Made by a program: the position numbers and the translations under genes
The notes under the pieces: generated by a model
Database searches by the model: none
Told to the model about the DNA's origin: nothing
The model's input: the letters and a program-made list of their open reading frames with translations, nothing else
Part shown: positions 18,090 to 26,765 of the stretch, one piece after another
Layout of the letters: every line of letters begins with the position of its first letter
Position numbering within the stretch: the first letter of the stretch is position 1
Source of the DNA: Psychrobacter urativorans
GTDB taxonomy: Bacteria > Pseudomonadota > Gammaproteobacteria > Pseudomonadales > Moraxellaceae
DNA length: 64,000 nt
Assembly: GCF_904846675.1 (NCBI RefSeq)
Contig: NZ_CAJHBT010000010.1
Location: 1 to 64,000 of the forward strand
Direction: 5' to 3'

Positions 18090-19646
18090 CTAAAAGCGTT
18101 TTTTAAACCCTTTTGGGGAACTATCTTGCACCTCTTGCATTTGCTTTTGCATCTCTTCAGTGCTTGGCATATTGTTAGGATCAAGACCCATTTGCTTTGC
18201 CATTTGCGCCTGGTTGACATCTTTGATGCCGCCTTGGCCTTGCGACTGACCACCGCCACCAAATAATGGGCCACCGCCGCCCGCTGCACCGCCGCCACCC
18301 ATTAATCCCTGCATAGATTTCATCATTTTACTGATGCCCTCAGGCTTTGAGATCATTTTCATCATTTTTGCCATTTGCTTATGTTGCTTAAGCAGACGGT
18401 TGATATCTTGAATATCTTTACCGGAGCCTGCAGCGATACGGCGCTTACGACTCGGGTTAATTTTATCCGGATTTTTACGCTCAAATGGGGTCATAGAGTT
18501 AATTAAGGCTTCCATCTCACGTACTTTTTCTTCCGGCTTAGCATCTTCGACCGCTTTTTGCATATCAGAGCCACCCATACCCGGCATCTTATCGAGGAAG
18601 CCTGACATACCACCCATATTTTTCATTTGCTGAAACTGGGTCAATAGATCCTCAAGGTCGAACTCGCCACCCTTTTGCATCTTTTGCGCCATTTTTTCGG
18701 CTTTATCACGGTCAATCTTTTGCTCGACCTCCTCAACTAAGCTCAGTACGTCACCCATACCAAGAATACGCTGGGCGATACGTTCAGGATGGAACAGCTC
18801 TAGCGCGTCTAATTGCTCACCGCGACCTAAGAACTTAATCGGTTTGCCAGTGATAGCGCGAACTGATAACGCCGCACCGCCGCGAGCATCGCCGTCCGTC
18901 TTGGTTAAGATAACACCAGTCAACGGCAACGCATCGTTAAAGGCTTTTGCGGTATTGGCCGCATCTTGGCCGGTCATAGCATCGACGACAAACAAGGTCT
19001 CGGAAGGGTTAGCCGCTGCAGTTAGCGCCTTAATCTCATCCATCATGCTTTCGTCAATGTGCAGACGACCGGCAGTATCAATAATCAAGATATCTTGATA
19101 TTGAATTTTAGCTTCTTCAATTGCACGTAGAGCAATATCAATTGGATTTTCATCGGTGCTTGAGTTAACGAACTTGGCACTCACCTGCCCAGCGACTTGC
19201 TCAAGCTGCTGAATCGCAGCTGGACGATAAACGTCAGCTGAGACCAACATCACTTTCTTTTTATGGCGCTCTTGTAGATATTTGGCCAATTTACCAGCGG
19301 TGGTGGTTTTACCCGCCCCTTGCAGACCTGCCAGCAAATAAACGATGGGCGGTTTGCCTGTCATCTCTAACTGCTGATTGGCACTGCCCATCATTTCAGT
19401 CAGCTCGTCATGGACAATTTTTACGAAAGCTTGGCCTGGGGCTAATTCTTTGAGCACTTCTGCACCCATGGCTTGCTCTTTCACGCGTTTAACAAAATCG
19501 CGGGTGACAGGCAATGCCACATCGGCCTCTAACAACGCCATCCGTACTTCGCGCAAAGTGTCTTTAATATTGTCTTCGGTCAACTGCCCGGTACCGGCGA
19601 TATTACGCAGACTCGACGATAGGCGTTCGGTTAAGGTATCAAACAT
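18090..19646 (-). CDS. ffh: Signal recognition particle protein
   Basis: 518 residues. This GTPase of the SRP binds signal sequences on nascent inner-membrane proteins and delivers them to FtsY. Order: N domain (1-95), G domain with LAGLQGAGKTTTAGKLAKYL (G1), DVYRPAAIQQL, DTAGRLHID (G3) and ILTKTDGDARGG (G4), then the Met-rich M domain (about 320-518). RKRRIAAGSGKDIQDINRLLKQ is the RNA-binding part. A Gly-rich tract (about 440-460) and a Met/Gln-rich tail extend the M domain beyond the E. coli length of about 453. The SRP RNA gene was not found here. Confidence 0.98.
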   Translation of the reverse strand: MFDTLTERLSSSLRNIAGTGQLTEDNIKDTLREVRMALLEADVALPVTRDFVKRVKEQAMGAEVLKELAPGQAFVKIVHDELTEMMGSANQQLEMTGKPPIVYLLAGLQGAGKTTTAGKLAKYLQERHKKKVMLVSADVYRPAAIQQLEQVAGQVSAKFVNSSTDENPIDIALRAIEEAKIQYQDILIIDTAGRLHIDESMMDEIKALTAAANPSETLFVVDAMTGQDAANTAKAFNDALPLTGVILTKTDGDARGGAALSVRAITGKPIKFLGRGEQLDALELFHPERIAQRILGMGDVLSLVEEVEQKIDRDKAEKMAQKMQKGGEFDLEDLLTQFQQMKNMGGMSGFLDKMPGMGGSDMQKAVEDAKPEEKVREMEALINSMTPFERKNPDKINPSRKRRIAAGSGKDIQDINRLLKQHKQMAKMMKMISKPEGISKMMKSMQGLMGGGGAAGGGGPLFGGGGQSQGQGGIKDVNQAQMAKQMGLDPNNMPSTEEMQKQMQEVQDSSPKGFKKRF

Positions 19647-19665
19647 AAATTTTTCTCAGTTAAAA

Positions 19666-19926
19666 TTAGTCAGTTAATAATTCGTTAGTTAATGATTGGT
19701 CAGTCAGCGATAAAGGTAGCGGTCGACTAACATAGCTTTCTATTCGCGACCTCTGTATTGCAGTTCTGAACATATAGTTTTCAATAGATACTGTAATATC
19801 AGACAATGTGAGGATGAATGATCTAATAATAAATACTATAATAACGGATACTACTAAGTAGCAAAAAAGCCTATTTCTTGTAATAAGGAAAGCGCCAAGC
19901 AAAAGAATGATGACGATGATTCTCAA
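19666..19926 (-). CDS. Doubtful small membrane ORF
   Basis: 86 codons from a TTG start, with two hydrophobic stretches in the first 45 residues and a Ser/Thr-rich tail. It lies upstream of ffh in AT-rich sequence and has no clear ribosome site. I do not recognise it and it may be non-coding. Confidence 0.22.
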   Translation of the reverse strand: MRIIVIILLLGAFLITRNRLFCYLVVSVIIVFIIRSFILTLSDITVSIENYMFRTAIQRSRIESYVSRPLPLSLTDQSLTNELLTD

Positions 19927-19986
19927 TTGAGAGTCATTTTATGATAAATTAAACAATTATTCTAATCATACCATTTTATTAGCGTT

Positions 19987-20015
19987 AACTTGAGCGGTTA
20001 TACTCCGCTCAAGTT
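19987..20015. repeat. Perfect 11-bp hairpin upstream of the ypjD-like gene
   Basis: AACTTGAGCGG and CCGCTCAAGTT form a perfect stem with a 7-base loop, 35 bases before the GTG start at 20051 and between divergent genes. No T run follows on the plus strand. It could be a leader structure of the downstream gene. Confidence 0.5.
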
Positions 20016-20050
20016 ACTCCTACGCTGTTGATACTCAATGAGGCTTGCCT

Positions 20051-20842
20051 GTGTTACTTGCGTTTGTAATAGCTAGTATGGCTTATATCGTAGTCAGTAT
20101 CCATATTAGTTGGGCGCTGACAACCGATCAACCTATCCATAAAGATGTCAGTTTAGGCTTATTATTAGTCGGAATGTTGGCACATGCCACGTTACTGTAC
20201 CCTTATATGGTTACCCTATATGGGCTAAATTTCAATCTATTTAATGTGATTAGCTTTATTAGCCTACTGTTCTTATTCTTTTATGGGCTATTTTGTTTAT
20301 ACCGCCCTATTTTAAGCTTGGGAATATTGGCCGCGCCTACCGCTTTGATTGGTATGACTATCGGTTATATTGGCCGCGCGCCCTATCAGCCTTTGACCGA
20401 CATCAGTGTCGGGCTGGAAGCTCATATTCTGCTGTCTTTTGCCGCCTATTGTGTGCTGCTGATGGCGACGGTGCAAGCGCTATTTTTACGCCTGCAAATT
20501 CGTGAATTAAAACATCATACCATCCATAGATTTTGGGTCAATAAATTGCCTTCACTACAAAGTATGGAAGGCTTATTGTTCGATATGATCTTAGTCGGCT
20601 TTGTGCTGCTCAGTATTGCGCTGGGGCTGGGCTTTGTTTATGTTCAAGACCTATTTGCACAACATATCGCTCACAAAACAGTCTTTAGCGTATTGTCATG
20701 GTTGTTATTTGGCGCGCTCCTATTGGGCAATTGGCGTGCTGGCTGGCGCGGTAAACGTGCCGCCAATATCACTATTTATGCCTTTATTTTACTAGCGATC
20801 GGCTTTGTGGGTAGCAAGTTTGTGTTAGAGCTGGTGCTGTAG
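20051..20842 (+). CDS. CcsA/YpjD-type inner-membrane cytochrome assembly-like protein
   Basis: 263 residues, about eight membrane segments, of the cytochrome c assembly (CcsA/HemX/YpjD) type. It has DISVGLEAHILLSFAAYCVLLMATVQALFLRLQ in the middle and ends in the usual LLGNWRAGWRGKRAANITIYAF region. It lies beside ffh, divergent, as ypjD does in E. coli. I start it at GTG 20051 because AGG (20041-20043) is seven bases upstream; an in-frame TTG at 20045 is too close, and the ATG at 20038 is out of frame. The exact role is unproven. Confidence 0.85.
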   Translation: MLLAFVIASMAYIVVSIHISWALTTDQPIHKDVSLGLLLVGMLAHATLLYPYMVTLYGLNFNLFNVISFISLLFLFFYGLFCLYRPILSLGILAAPTALIGMTIGYIGRAPYQPLTDISVGLEAHILLSFAAYCVLLMATVQALFLRLQIRELKHHTIHRFWVNKLPSLQSMEGLLFDMILVGFVLLSIALGLGFVYVQDLFAQHIAHKTVFSVLSWLLFGALLLGNWRAGWRGKRAANITIYAFILLAIGFVGSKFVLELVL

Positions 20843-20904
20843 TTAGCAGTAATCGCTGGGTAGTTCAGAATATAGTATAGATATCTAATAGTGAATAAAA
20901 TAAA

Positions 20905-20933
20905 AGCCCCCGATATGATATCGGGGGCTTTTT
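20905..20933. terminator. Bidirectional terminator
   Basis: AGCCCCCGATA and TATCGGGGGCT form an 11-bp GC-rich stem with a three-base loop. AAAA lies before it and TTTTT after. It sits between the converging ypjD-like and Ig-like lipoprotein genes and can serve both. Confidence 0.9.
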
Positions 20934-20951
20934 ACTCTGAGTTTGTTATGC

Positions 20952-22991
20952 TTATTTTATAATATCGATAGTTTTGACCGTTGTTTTGCTATTTGGTGAA
21001 GGGGTGATTACTGTGAGTTTAATCTCATTGCCAGCGCTACACTGCTGCGCTCTAATCACATAACTCTTATCACTATCATCTTGATTGTTTCCGAGCATAT
21101 TTCTACCATCAGGAGTAGATAAATCGACTAGCATTGGTACTGTTAGTATACTACCGATGAGGCCTTTGCTCGTTATCTGCGCTGTACAATTAGCATTGTC
21201 GCCGCTCGTTTTATCGAATGCGCGCACCTGAACTTGAGTCCCTGATGGCATAGATATTTTCTTACTATCTTGAGGATTAGCGCCATACATTTTAAATGGC
21301 AGTTGCATTGTCCCTTTACGGTTTTCTGTTAGATCATCGAAACTAGGACTGAAAGTCGGCGTAGTATCTGCAAATCCAACAACAAACTGTCTAAAAATCA
21401 CACCTGTTATGGAAGGTAGTTTGAATTCATTAGCATCTGCTATACCATTTTCATCTTCATCAAGAAAAATGCCATTACCATTAATTTCTTGTTGAACACC
21501 TGTACCTGTGGTGTAAGATAGTACAGTAACGCGTCTGTCATCAGGCAGTATCCCTGAAGTGCTTAGAGTAACTTGGCAGCGACCATTATTCACAACGCAA
21601 AAGTTGGAAGATAAAGTACCCCCTTCTGCTATAAAGTTTATAGTAGAGCCGTTAACAAACTCATTATTACCGTCTCGTGCTATGACGTTCAAAGTGGTTG
21701 AGTCATTTAAACGTGTAATGGTCGTGACACCAGCAGTAGAGGTAGTAGTCTCTGTGGCAGCAAGGACATTTTTGGTAGGAGTTACAGTAAATCCTGATTG
21801 AGTAGATACACTACTAACCACGCCGATGTTCTCAAATATGGCAGTAACATCAACTCTACTAATCAAAGTTGCTCTTAATTTAATATTATCAGCAGTAGCA
21901 TTACCTGCATATAGTGGCACTTTAATTCGACCGGCGTTGTCTGTGTTTAAGGTAAGCGGTTGCTGATTTCTAGCACTACCTATGCCAAAGTCATTGGGTG
22001 CACTCAATAATTCAACTTTAACGCGCTCATTGGCAAATGGCTTATCGTCTTTACTGACCACAAACTCAACACTACGTACTGAGGGCAGCGTACTACCTAC
22101 AACACCTAATAATACTTCATTAGCGCAACCGTCTGCACCTGAGCCATCAGCAGAAGAGTCTGGGAAGCTTGGAGTATCGCCAGAAATACATTTTAGACTC
22201 AAAGCTCCTAGTGCCGTACGTTGATCAATAGTCACTGGCAAGCGAATATTAGCTCCGCTCTCCTCTATAGTGGCCACAATCGTCTGACTACCTTCACAGG
22301 TACCGGCGTTATAAGTAGCTCTAAAGCCTAAGACATTAGTCGCTGCACTACTGACCGTACCGCAGGTCGCCGCAAAACTCACTTCGACGTCTTTCTGGGC
22401 GTGCATCGTAGCAGAGTTTTTCACTAGACCTGTAATATCTGTAGAACCGCCATAAGGCAGTCTGTTTTGCTCTAATCTTACTTCATCAAAAATTAAGTTA
22501 GCGCTTTGAACAGAGAAGAAGTAAGCTGGGGTTGTAGCGTCCACACCATCATAAGTGGCAGTCGCAGATAATGAGTAGCTACCAGAGTCTGAAGTCCCCA
22601 CAGCTTTTAAAGTCATCGTGGCGATACCATCAGCATTGGTCAACACAGTGCCATTCGTATTACCAAATAGCACCGAGGTGATTGCAGCATCAGTGCCGAA
22701 TGTTACTAACGCGCCACTAATCGGCTCGCCTTTACCATCTGTAACTTTGACACTTGCTGTCGATCCTGAGCTGGTAATAACGCGCGTAGGCTGACCTAAA
22801 CTATCAGTAATGTTAACAGCGCTAATATTAGTATTACGTACTGGCGCTCCTGGTTCAGATCCAGAACCAGGATTAAATGGAGGTGGAAGAGAGTCCACAC
22901 CATCACTACCGCACCCTGCTAATGTTAATGCTAAAGTAAGTGCTGTTAACTGGAATAGCTTAAAAATAAATGGCTTTGAGCTATACGACAT
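20952..22991 (-). CDS. Large lipoprotein with bacterial Ig-like (Big-1 type) repeats
   Basis: 679 residues. A signal peptide ends in a lipobox (LTLAGC, Cys27), so it should be a lipid-anchored envelope protein. A Gly/Pro linker follows. Next are Ig-like beta modules of the Big-1 (invasin/intimin) kind: VKVTDGKGEPISGALVTF... with NADGIATMTLKA (about 80-130), then modules with KDDKPFANERVKVELL..TDNAGRIKVPL (about 300-350) and VIARDGNNEFVNGSTINF (about 430-460). The C-terminal 150 residues are not recognised. A surface or periplasmic structural role is likely; no partner gene is adjacent. Confidence 0.8.
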   Translation of the reverse strand: MSYSSKPFIFKLFQLTALTLALTLAGCGSDGVDSLPPPFNPGSGSEPGAPVRNTNISAVNITDSLGQPTRVITSSGSTASVKVTDGKGEPISGALVTFGTDAAITSVLFGNTNGTVLTNADGIATMTLKAVGTSDSGSYSLSATATYDGVDATTPAYFFSVQSANLIFDEVRLEQNRLPYGGSTDITGLVKNSATMHAQKDVEVSFAATCGTVSSAATNVLGFRATYNAGTCEGSQTIVATIEESGANIRLPVTIDQRTALGALSLKCISGDTPSFPDSSADGSGADGCANEVLLGVVGSTLPSVRSVEFVVSKDDKPFANERVKVELLSAPNDFGIGSARNQQPLTLNTDNAGRIKVPLYAGNATADNIKLRATLISRVDVTAIFENIGVVSSVSTQSGFTVTPTKNVLAATETTTSTAGVTTITRLNDSTTLNVIARDGNNEFVNGSTINFIAEGGTLSSNFCVVNNGRCQVTLSTSGILPDDRRVTVLSYTTGTGVQQEINGNGIFLDEDENGIADANEFKLPSITGVIFRQFVVGFADTTPTFSPSFDDLTENRKGTMQLPFKMYGANPQDSKKISMPSGTQVQVRAFDKTSGDNANCTAQITSKGLIGSILTVPMLVDLSTPDGRNMLGNNQDDSDKSYVIRAQQCSAGNEIKLTVITPSPNSKTTVKTIDIIK

Positions 22992-23259
22992 ATTTCGGAC
23001 TCCGCGGCAGCGTTAATTTATTTGAGTAAAAAGTGAAAAAATTGCCACACTATCTGTAAAAATTAATATAACGACAAGTAGGTTTACAGTAGTAACAGTT
23101 CTATTAACAGATTGTATTAAATTTATAACGGAGACTTTACTGACCTTTGTCCTAACTTACAACCAAAAACTCTATCCTTGCATCAAACAATCAATAACAT
23201 AACACCGCAAATACAGGGTATAATGACTGCTTTTATGACGACAATTAGAATAAAATTAT

Positions 23260-23288
23260 TTGATTATTCACTGATTTTATGGTATAAA
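23260..23288 (+). promoter_or_regulatory. Sigma70-type promoter of rpmB-rpmG
   Basis: TTGATT (23260-23265) and TATAAA (23283-23288) are separated by exactly 17 bases. Transcription would begin near 23295, about 180 bases before rpmB. Confidence 0.65.
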
Positions 23289-23408
23289 TGTCGGCTTTAA
23301 AATTTTCTGAATTGGTCGGTCTGTTATTTGCCTTTAGATGACAGAAATACCAGCTCAACCTTCATATAGTTTTGTTTGGTGCAATGGTGCCTCTTGCTGT
23401 GTCCATGC

Positions 23409-23455
23409 CGCAAATTTGCGCAACTTGCCCAGACTTGTATGAGAATCCCTCATAC
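23409..23455 (+). promoter_or_regulatory. Symmetric elements in the rpmB leader
   Basis: A perfect 12-base palindrome CGCAAATTTGCG (23409-23420) is followed by a 7-bp hairpin GTATGAG/CTCATAC (23437-23455), about 20 bases before the rpmB start. Ribosomal protein operons are often controlled through leader structures, so a regulatory role is plausible but unproven. Confidence 0.4.
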
Positions 23456-23476
23456 TTCATAGATTAGGAGTTCGCT

Positions 23477-23713
23477 ATGTCTAGAGTTTGCCAAGTGACT
23501 GGAAAGCGCCCTATGGTGGGTAATAATGTTTCGCACGCAAACAACAAAACCCGTCGTCGCTTTCTACCAAACCTTCAACGCCATCGTTTTTGGGTAGAAT
23601 CTGAAAATCGTTTTGTGCGTCTACGTATATCTACTAAAGGTATGCGCATCATTGACAAACTTGGTATCGATAAAGTGTTAGCAGATTTGCGCGCACAAGG
23701 TCAAAAAGTTTAA
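23477..23713 (+). CDS. rpmB: 50S ribosomal protein L28
   Basis: 78 residues, the normal length. It opens [29 protein letters not shown] and continues with the basic [21 protein letters not shown] segment, an unmistakable L28. AGGAG precedes the ATG. It is in the usual pair with rpmG, 39 bases downstream. The N-terminal Cys residue is not part of a four-Cys zinc set. Confidence 0.99.
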   Translation: MSRVCQVTGKRPMVGNNVSHANNKTRRRFLPNLQRHRFWVESENRFVRLRISTKGMRIIDKLGIDKVLADLRAQGQKV

Positions 23714-23752
23714 GCCTAGTGCTTGCATGCCATCATTTAAAGGAAAGCTATC

Positions 23753-23908
23753 ATGAGAGATAAAATTAAATTGGTATCAACTGCTGGTACTGGGTATTAC
23801 TATACCACTACGAAAAACAAGCGCACGATGCCTGGCAAGATGGAGATCAAAAAGTTTGATCCGAAAATTCGCCAACACGTGATCTTTAAAGAAGCAAAAA
23901 TTAAATAA
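23753..23908 (+). CDS. rpmG: 50S ribosomal protein L33
   Basis: 51 residues: [42 protein letters not shown]. It is the zinc-free form of L33, since it lacks the CxxC pairs of the other paralogue. AAAGGAAAG precedes the ATG. Second gene of the rpmB-rpmG operon, followed by a strong terminator. Confidence 0.98.
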   Translation: MRDKIKLVSTAGTGYYYTTTKNKRTMPGKMEIKKFDPKIRQHVIFKEAKIK

Positions 23909-23936
23909 TAGTCATTATTCAATGGCTATTGTTTTA

Positions 23937-23982
23937 GGCAATAAAAAAAGGTTTATCAATTGATAAACCTTTTTTTATTGCC
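23937..23982. terminator. Bidirectional terminator after rpmG
   Basis: A perfect 46-base palindrome: GGCAATAAAAAAAGG, then TTTATCAATTGATAAA, then CCTTTTTTTATTGCC. It has A and T runs on either side of the stem and ends the rpmB-rpmG transcript. It can also stop the minus-strand gene at 24057. Confidence 0.92.
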
Positions 23983-24056
23983 TAATTTTTATAATCTTGT
24001 ATGTTTATCACGCAACCATTCAAATTAGCTACTGATTAAATCAATTAGTAGTCATA

Positions 24057-24368
24057 TTAGCTATAATTTGCTGGCTCTTTATCGTAAACATGCGCATGCC
24101 ACTGGCTCATTTGTTTTTGCATAATTACTTGTATAGCAGCATGAATCATATGCTGACCGATCGATTGAGTATCGCTACCGAGCAACTCTTTGAGCTTATC
24201 AGAAAAATCAATGGTCATTAGCGGCTCTTCATCTTTCTCAGCATCTCGTAATAACAGCGTGCCATCATCCGCCTCAACTAGCTCAAGGGTGGTTTCTTTG
24301 CCAAATCCTGCAAACTGATCGCTACTGTCATTATCTACTTCTATCTCATTATCAATATCGTATGGCAT
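24057..24368 (-). CDS. Conserved-looking acidic protein, unknown
   Basis: 103 residues, not recognised. The first two thirds are acidic (Asp/Glu-rich, with TTLELVEADDGTLLLRDAEKDEEPLMTIDFSDKL), and the last third is a helix (SIGQHMIHAAIQVIMQKQMSQWHAHVYD). GAGGAAAA precedes the ATG. No membrane segment or signal peptide, so it is probably cytosolic. It stands alone. Confidence 0.65.
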   Translation of the reverse strand: MPYDIDNEIEVDNDSSDQFAGFGKETTLELVEADDGTLLLRDAEKDEEPLMTIDFSDKLKELLGSDTQSIGQHMIHAAIQVIMQKQMSQWHAHVYDKEPANYS

Positions 24369-24545
24369 TCAGCGTTTTCCTCATTATCCCGTCTTATAAC
24401 CATATAATGTCTGCAACAGCAAACAGCATGGCAATGCGGGTAAAACCTATTACCCTACAATGGACGCTTTAGCCCTAAATTTCAAGGGCCATTACGCAAG
24501 TCTTATGAATGGATCGTTATTAATTGCAGCTCAGTAACCAATACA

Positions 24546-24857
24546 CTAACGCCAATAGCGCAACTTACCTATAGTAAATAACAAGGCGACAAACATACCC
24601 ATATAATATGCCAGCCTTAGCTCAAAGGTGGGATCGCGGTACTTAAGTGGTAACGCAACCGTTGCCGTGGCTGTGGGCAATATCAGCAGCATCAGCAGCC
24701 AATTTTCGATAACGTTAAGCCAACCTTGTAGCCCCGTCCCATTACGTAGTGATGCCAATCCTAATAATAAACAAGCAATAATTAAAACAATAATTAAGCC
24801 TTTAGGTAAGTCCTTTGGAAAGATAATATCAGTGATTTTAATCGGTGATTTTTGCAT
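24546..24857 (-). CDS. Small membrane protein, unknown
   Basis: 103 residues with three hydrophobic segments (about 18-37, 50-68 and 80-98). No known family recognised. GGA lies just upstream of the ATG. A small inner-membrane protein of unknown role. Confidence 0.6.
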   Translation of the reverse strand: MQKSPIKITDIIFPKDLPKGLIIVLIIACLLLGLASLRNGTGLQGWLNVIENWLLMLLILPTATATVALPLKYRDPTFELRLAYYMGMFVALLFTIGKLRYWR

Positions 24858-24895
24858 GTCATAATCCAGTCACACTTAAACAGCGTGACTCATTG

Positions 24896-24925
24896 ATTAA
24901 TTAGTTAATTAATTAATTAATTATT
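24896..24925. repeat. Short TTAA simple repeat
   Basis: About seven tandem copies of a four-base TTAA/ATTA unit, one with a G, in the gap between two small membrane-protein genes. Confidence 0.6.
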
Positions 24926-24987
24926 GATTGAAAGGGCTACATTTATTTAAAGTAATGGTCACGATTATGGTTATGAGAATAGGCGGC

Positions 24988-25368
24988 TTAGCTGTAAGTG
25001 CCCATCAACCACAATAAAGAAATGCAGGAAGTTAGGTAGCCAAGACTAATCGCATTCCAGCTCTGAATATGCGTATTTTTAACTTTATTGAATACGCGAG
25101 ACCCAAGCCAAAATAGTATCGGAATACCCAGCATAAATACAGGCACTACCACGGCCGCATGCCGTACCACCTCTCCGACATCGTCGCCTACCATTAAGCG
25201 AAAACCGTAACCAGCGAGGCTTAGAATTAATGCAAACACCCCTAGGCCGATAGTAATACCTTTGGGCACTAAGCTGGGAGATTTGGGGCTAGAAGGTTCA
25301 GCGTGATGACTCGTACCCTGCGCTTGGGTAGACGGTGCTGACTGGGTGGCCGATTTTTGCGTATCCAT
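24988..25368 (-). CDS. Small membrane protein, unknown
   Basis: 126 residues. A Ser/Gln/Pro-rich soluble N-terminus (1-33) precedes three membrane segments (about 37-58, 70-88 and 104-122). GAGG is well placed before the ATG. No family recognised. It is co-oriented with rpe upstream, separated by 88 bases. Confidence 0.62.
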   Translation of the reverse strand: MDTQKSATQSAPSTQAQGTSHHAEPSSPKSPSLVPKGITIGLGVFALILSLAGYGFRLMVGDDVGEVVRHAAVVVPVFMLGIPILFWLGSRVFNKVKNTHIQSWNAISLGYLTSCISLLWLMGTYS

Positions 25369-25456
25369 ATTTCACCTCTGTATGACTGACAATCACGCTG
25401 CAATTTAGTATTGTACTAAATTAATGCTGTAACCACTTACCCTTTTAATATAACAC

Positions 25457-26149
25457 TTACCCGTTACTGTTTACCAATGCCAGCTCATCACGCATGGCGG
25501 TAATGGCGGCGCGGTAGTCTTCATTGTTAAAAATAGCAGAGCCTGCCACAAACATATCAGCGCCAGCTTCAGCGATAGCGCGAATGTTATTGGTTTTGAT
25601 ACCACCATCTACCTCTAATCTGATATCACGGCCGCTGTCGTCGATCAGCTTACGTACTGCACGTACTTTATCTAAAGTGCTTTCAATAAACGACTGACCA
25701 CCAAATCCAGGGTTTACGCTCATCAAAAGAATTTGATCAACTTTATCCATCACATAGTCTAAATAATGCAGCGACGTGGCAGGATTGAGTACCAAGCCGC
25801 ATTTTGCACCGCCATCTTTAATCAATTGTAATGAGCGATCAACGTGACCACTGGCTTCCGGATGAAAAGTAATGACGCTTGCGCCCGCCTCCAAAAACTG
25901 CTCAATCATGCCATCAACAGGTGTGACCATCAGATGCACATCAATCGGCACATCAATGCCATAATCGCGCAGGGCTTTACAAATCATACTACCGAAAGTG
26001 AGATTCGGCACATAGTGATTGTCCATCACATCAAAATGAATCACGTCGGCCCCTGCTTTTAGAACGGTATCAACTTCCTCACCTAAACGAGCAAAGTCAG
26101 CGGACAAGATAGAAGGGGCGATTAGATAAGGCTTAGACGGACAAATCAT
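25457..26149 (-). CDS. rpe: Ribulose-phosphate 3-epimerase
   Basis: 230 residues. It interconverts ribulose-5-phosphate and xylulose-5-phosphate in the pentose phosphate pathway. TIM-barrel motifs: [34 protein letters not shown] (metal-binding His and Asp), [34 protein letters not shown], and [16 protein letters not shown] precedes the ATG. Confidence 0.98.
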   Translation of the reverse strand: MICPSKPYLIAPSILSADFARLGEEVDTVLKAGADVIHFDVMDNHYVPNLTFGSMICKALRDYGIDVPIDVHLMVTPVDGMIEQFLEAGASVITFHPEASGHVDRSLQLIKDGGAKCGLVLNPATSLHYLDYVMDKVDQILLMSVNPGFGGQSFIESTLDKVRAVRKLIDDSGRDIRLEVDGGIKTNNIRAIAEAGADMFVAGSAIFNNEDYRAAITAMRDELALVNSNG

Positions 26150-26217
26150 AAGGAGCTACCTAGTTGACGTTTGCTTAATAAATTAAAATGCTGGGTAAAG
26201 CAATGGTTATAATAGTA

Positions 26218-26673
26218 CTAGCGCGGCTTATATTGAGTGGCGCAATAAGCGCGGCCCACTAAAAATGGGCGTTTTGCTTGATGCTTAGTCGTACGACCAG
26301 TCACCCGCTGCCGCCATAATCGAAAAGAGGAGGACTTTAATTCCTGACGCATCAATAAAATAACATCAGCTTCAGTAAGTTCATAGCTGTATTCTATCGC
26401 TGCAAATGGCGTTCTATCTTCCCATGCCATCTCTATTACCCGTGATATTTGCGCGGCATCAAGTACTGTATTATCTGCCACATCGGTTACTTTTGATAGC
26501 AGCTTACTTGACTTAAGAGTACCAGAATCAACGGTATATGCTTGACGCTTTGCTTTCTGCTTGTCTGCCATTGCCTTGTCTATATCAGCCTGCATGATGG
26601 CAAGTGAAGAGTGAGTGTTTTGGTGCTTTGCGTCTGAGCGATCACTTACTGATAACACTTGAAAACTTGCCAT
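26218..26673 (-). CDS. TIGR03643-type conserved protein
   Basis: 151 residues. The C-terminal half has the family's conserved block ISRVIEMAWEDRTPFAAIEYSYELTEADVILLMRQELKSSSFRLWRQRVTGRTTKHQAKR. Its helix-turn-helix-like look suggests nucleic-acid binding, but no function is established. The N-terminal 75 residues are polar and extra to the core. AAGG precedes the ATG. Confidence 0.75.
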   Translation of the reverse strand: MASFQVLSVSDRSDAKHQNTHSSLAIMQADIDKAMADKQKAKRQAYTVDSGTLKSSKLLSKVTDVADNTVLDAAQISRVIEMAWEDRTPFAAIEYSYELTEADVILLMRQELKSSSFRLWRQRVTGRTTKHQAKRPFLVGRAYCATQYKPR

Positions 26674-26765
26674 AAAAACTTACCTTTTGAGTGTTTATAT
26701 GCTTTGTTGTCTACTTTTTATTTTCTATATTAAATACAGTCTTATTGAGCTTAACAAAGCACTAT

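Larger units (their letters stand above)
22992..23476. other. 485-base gap with rpmB promoter and structured leader
   Basis: No gene seen. It carries the upstream region of the lipoprotein gene, a good promoter at 23260-23288, and a leader of about 180 bases with two symmetric elements: CGCAAATTTGCG (23409-23420) and GTATGAG/CTCATAC (23437-23455). Confidence 0.6.

Noticed and set aside
24896-24925. TTAA repeat considered as a phase-variation tract
   Set aside because: It lies between genes and not clearly in a promoter spacer; a short AT-rich simple repeat needs no special function.
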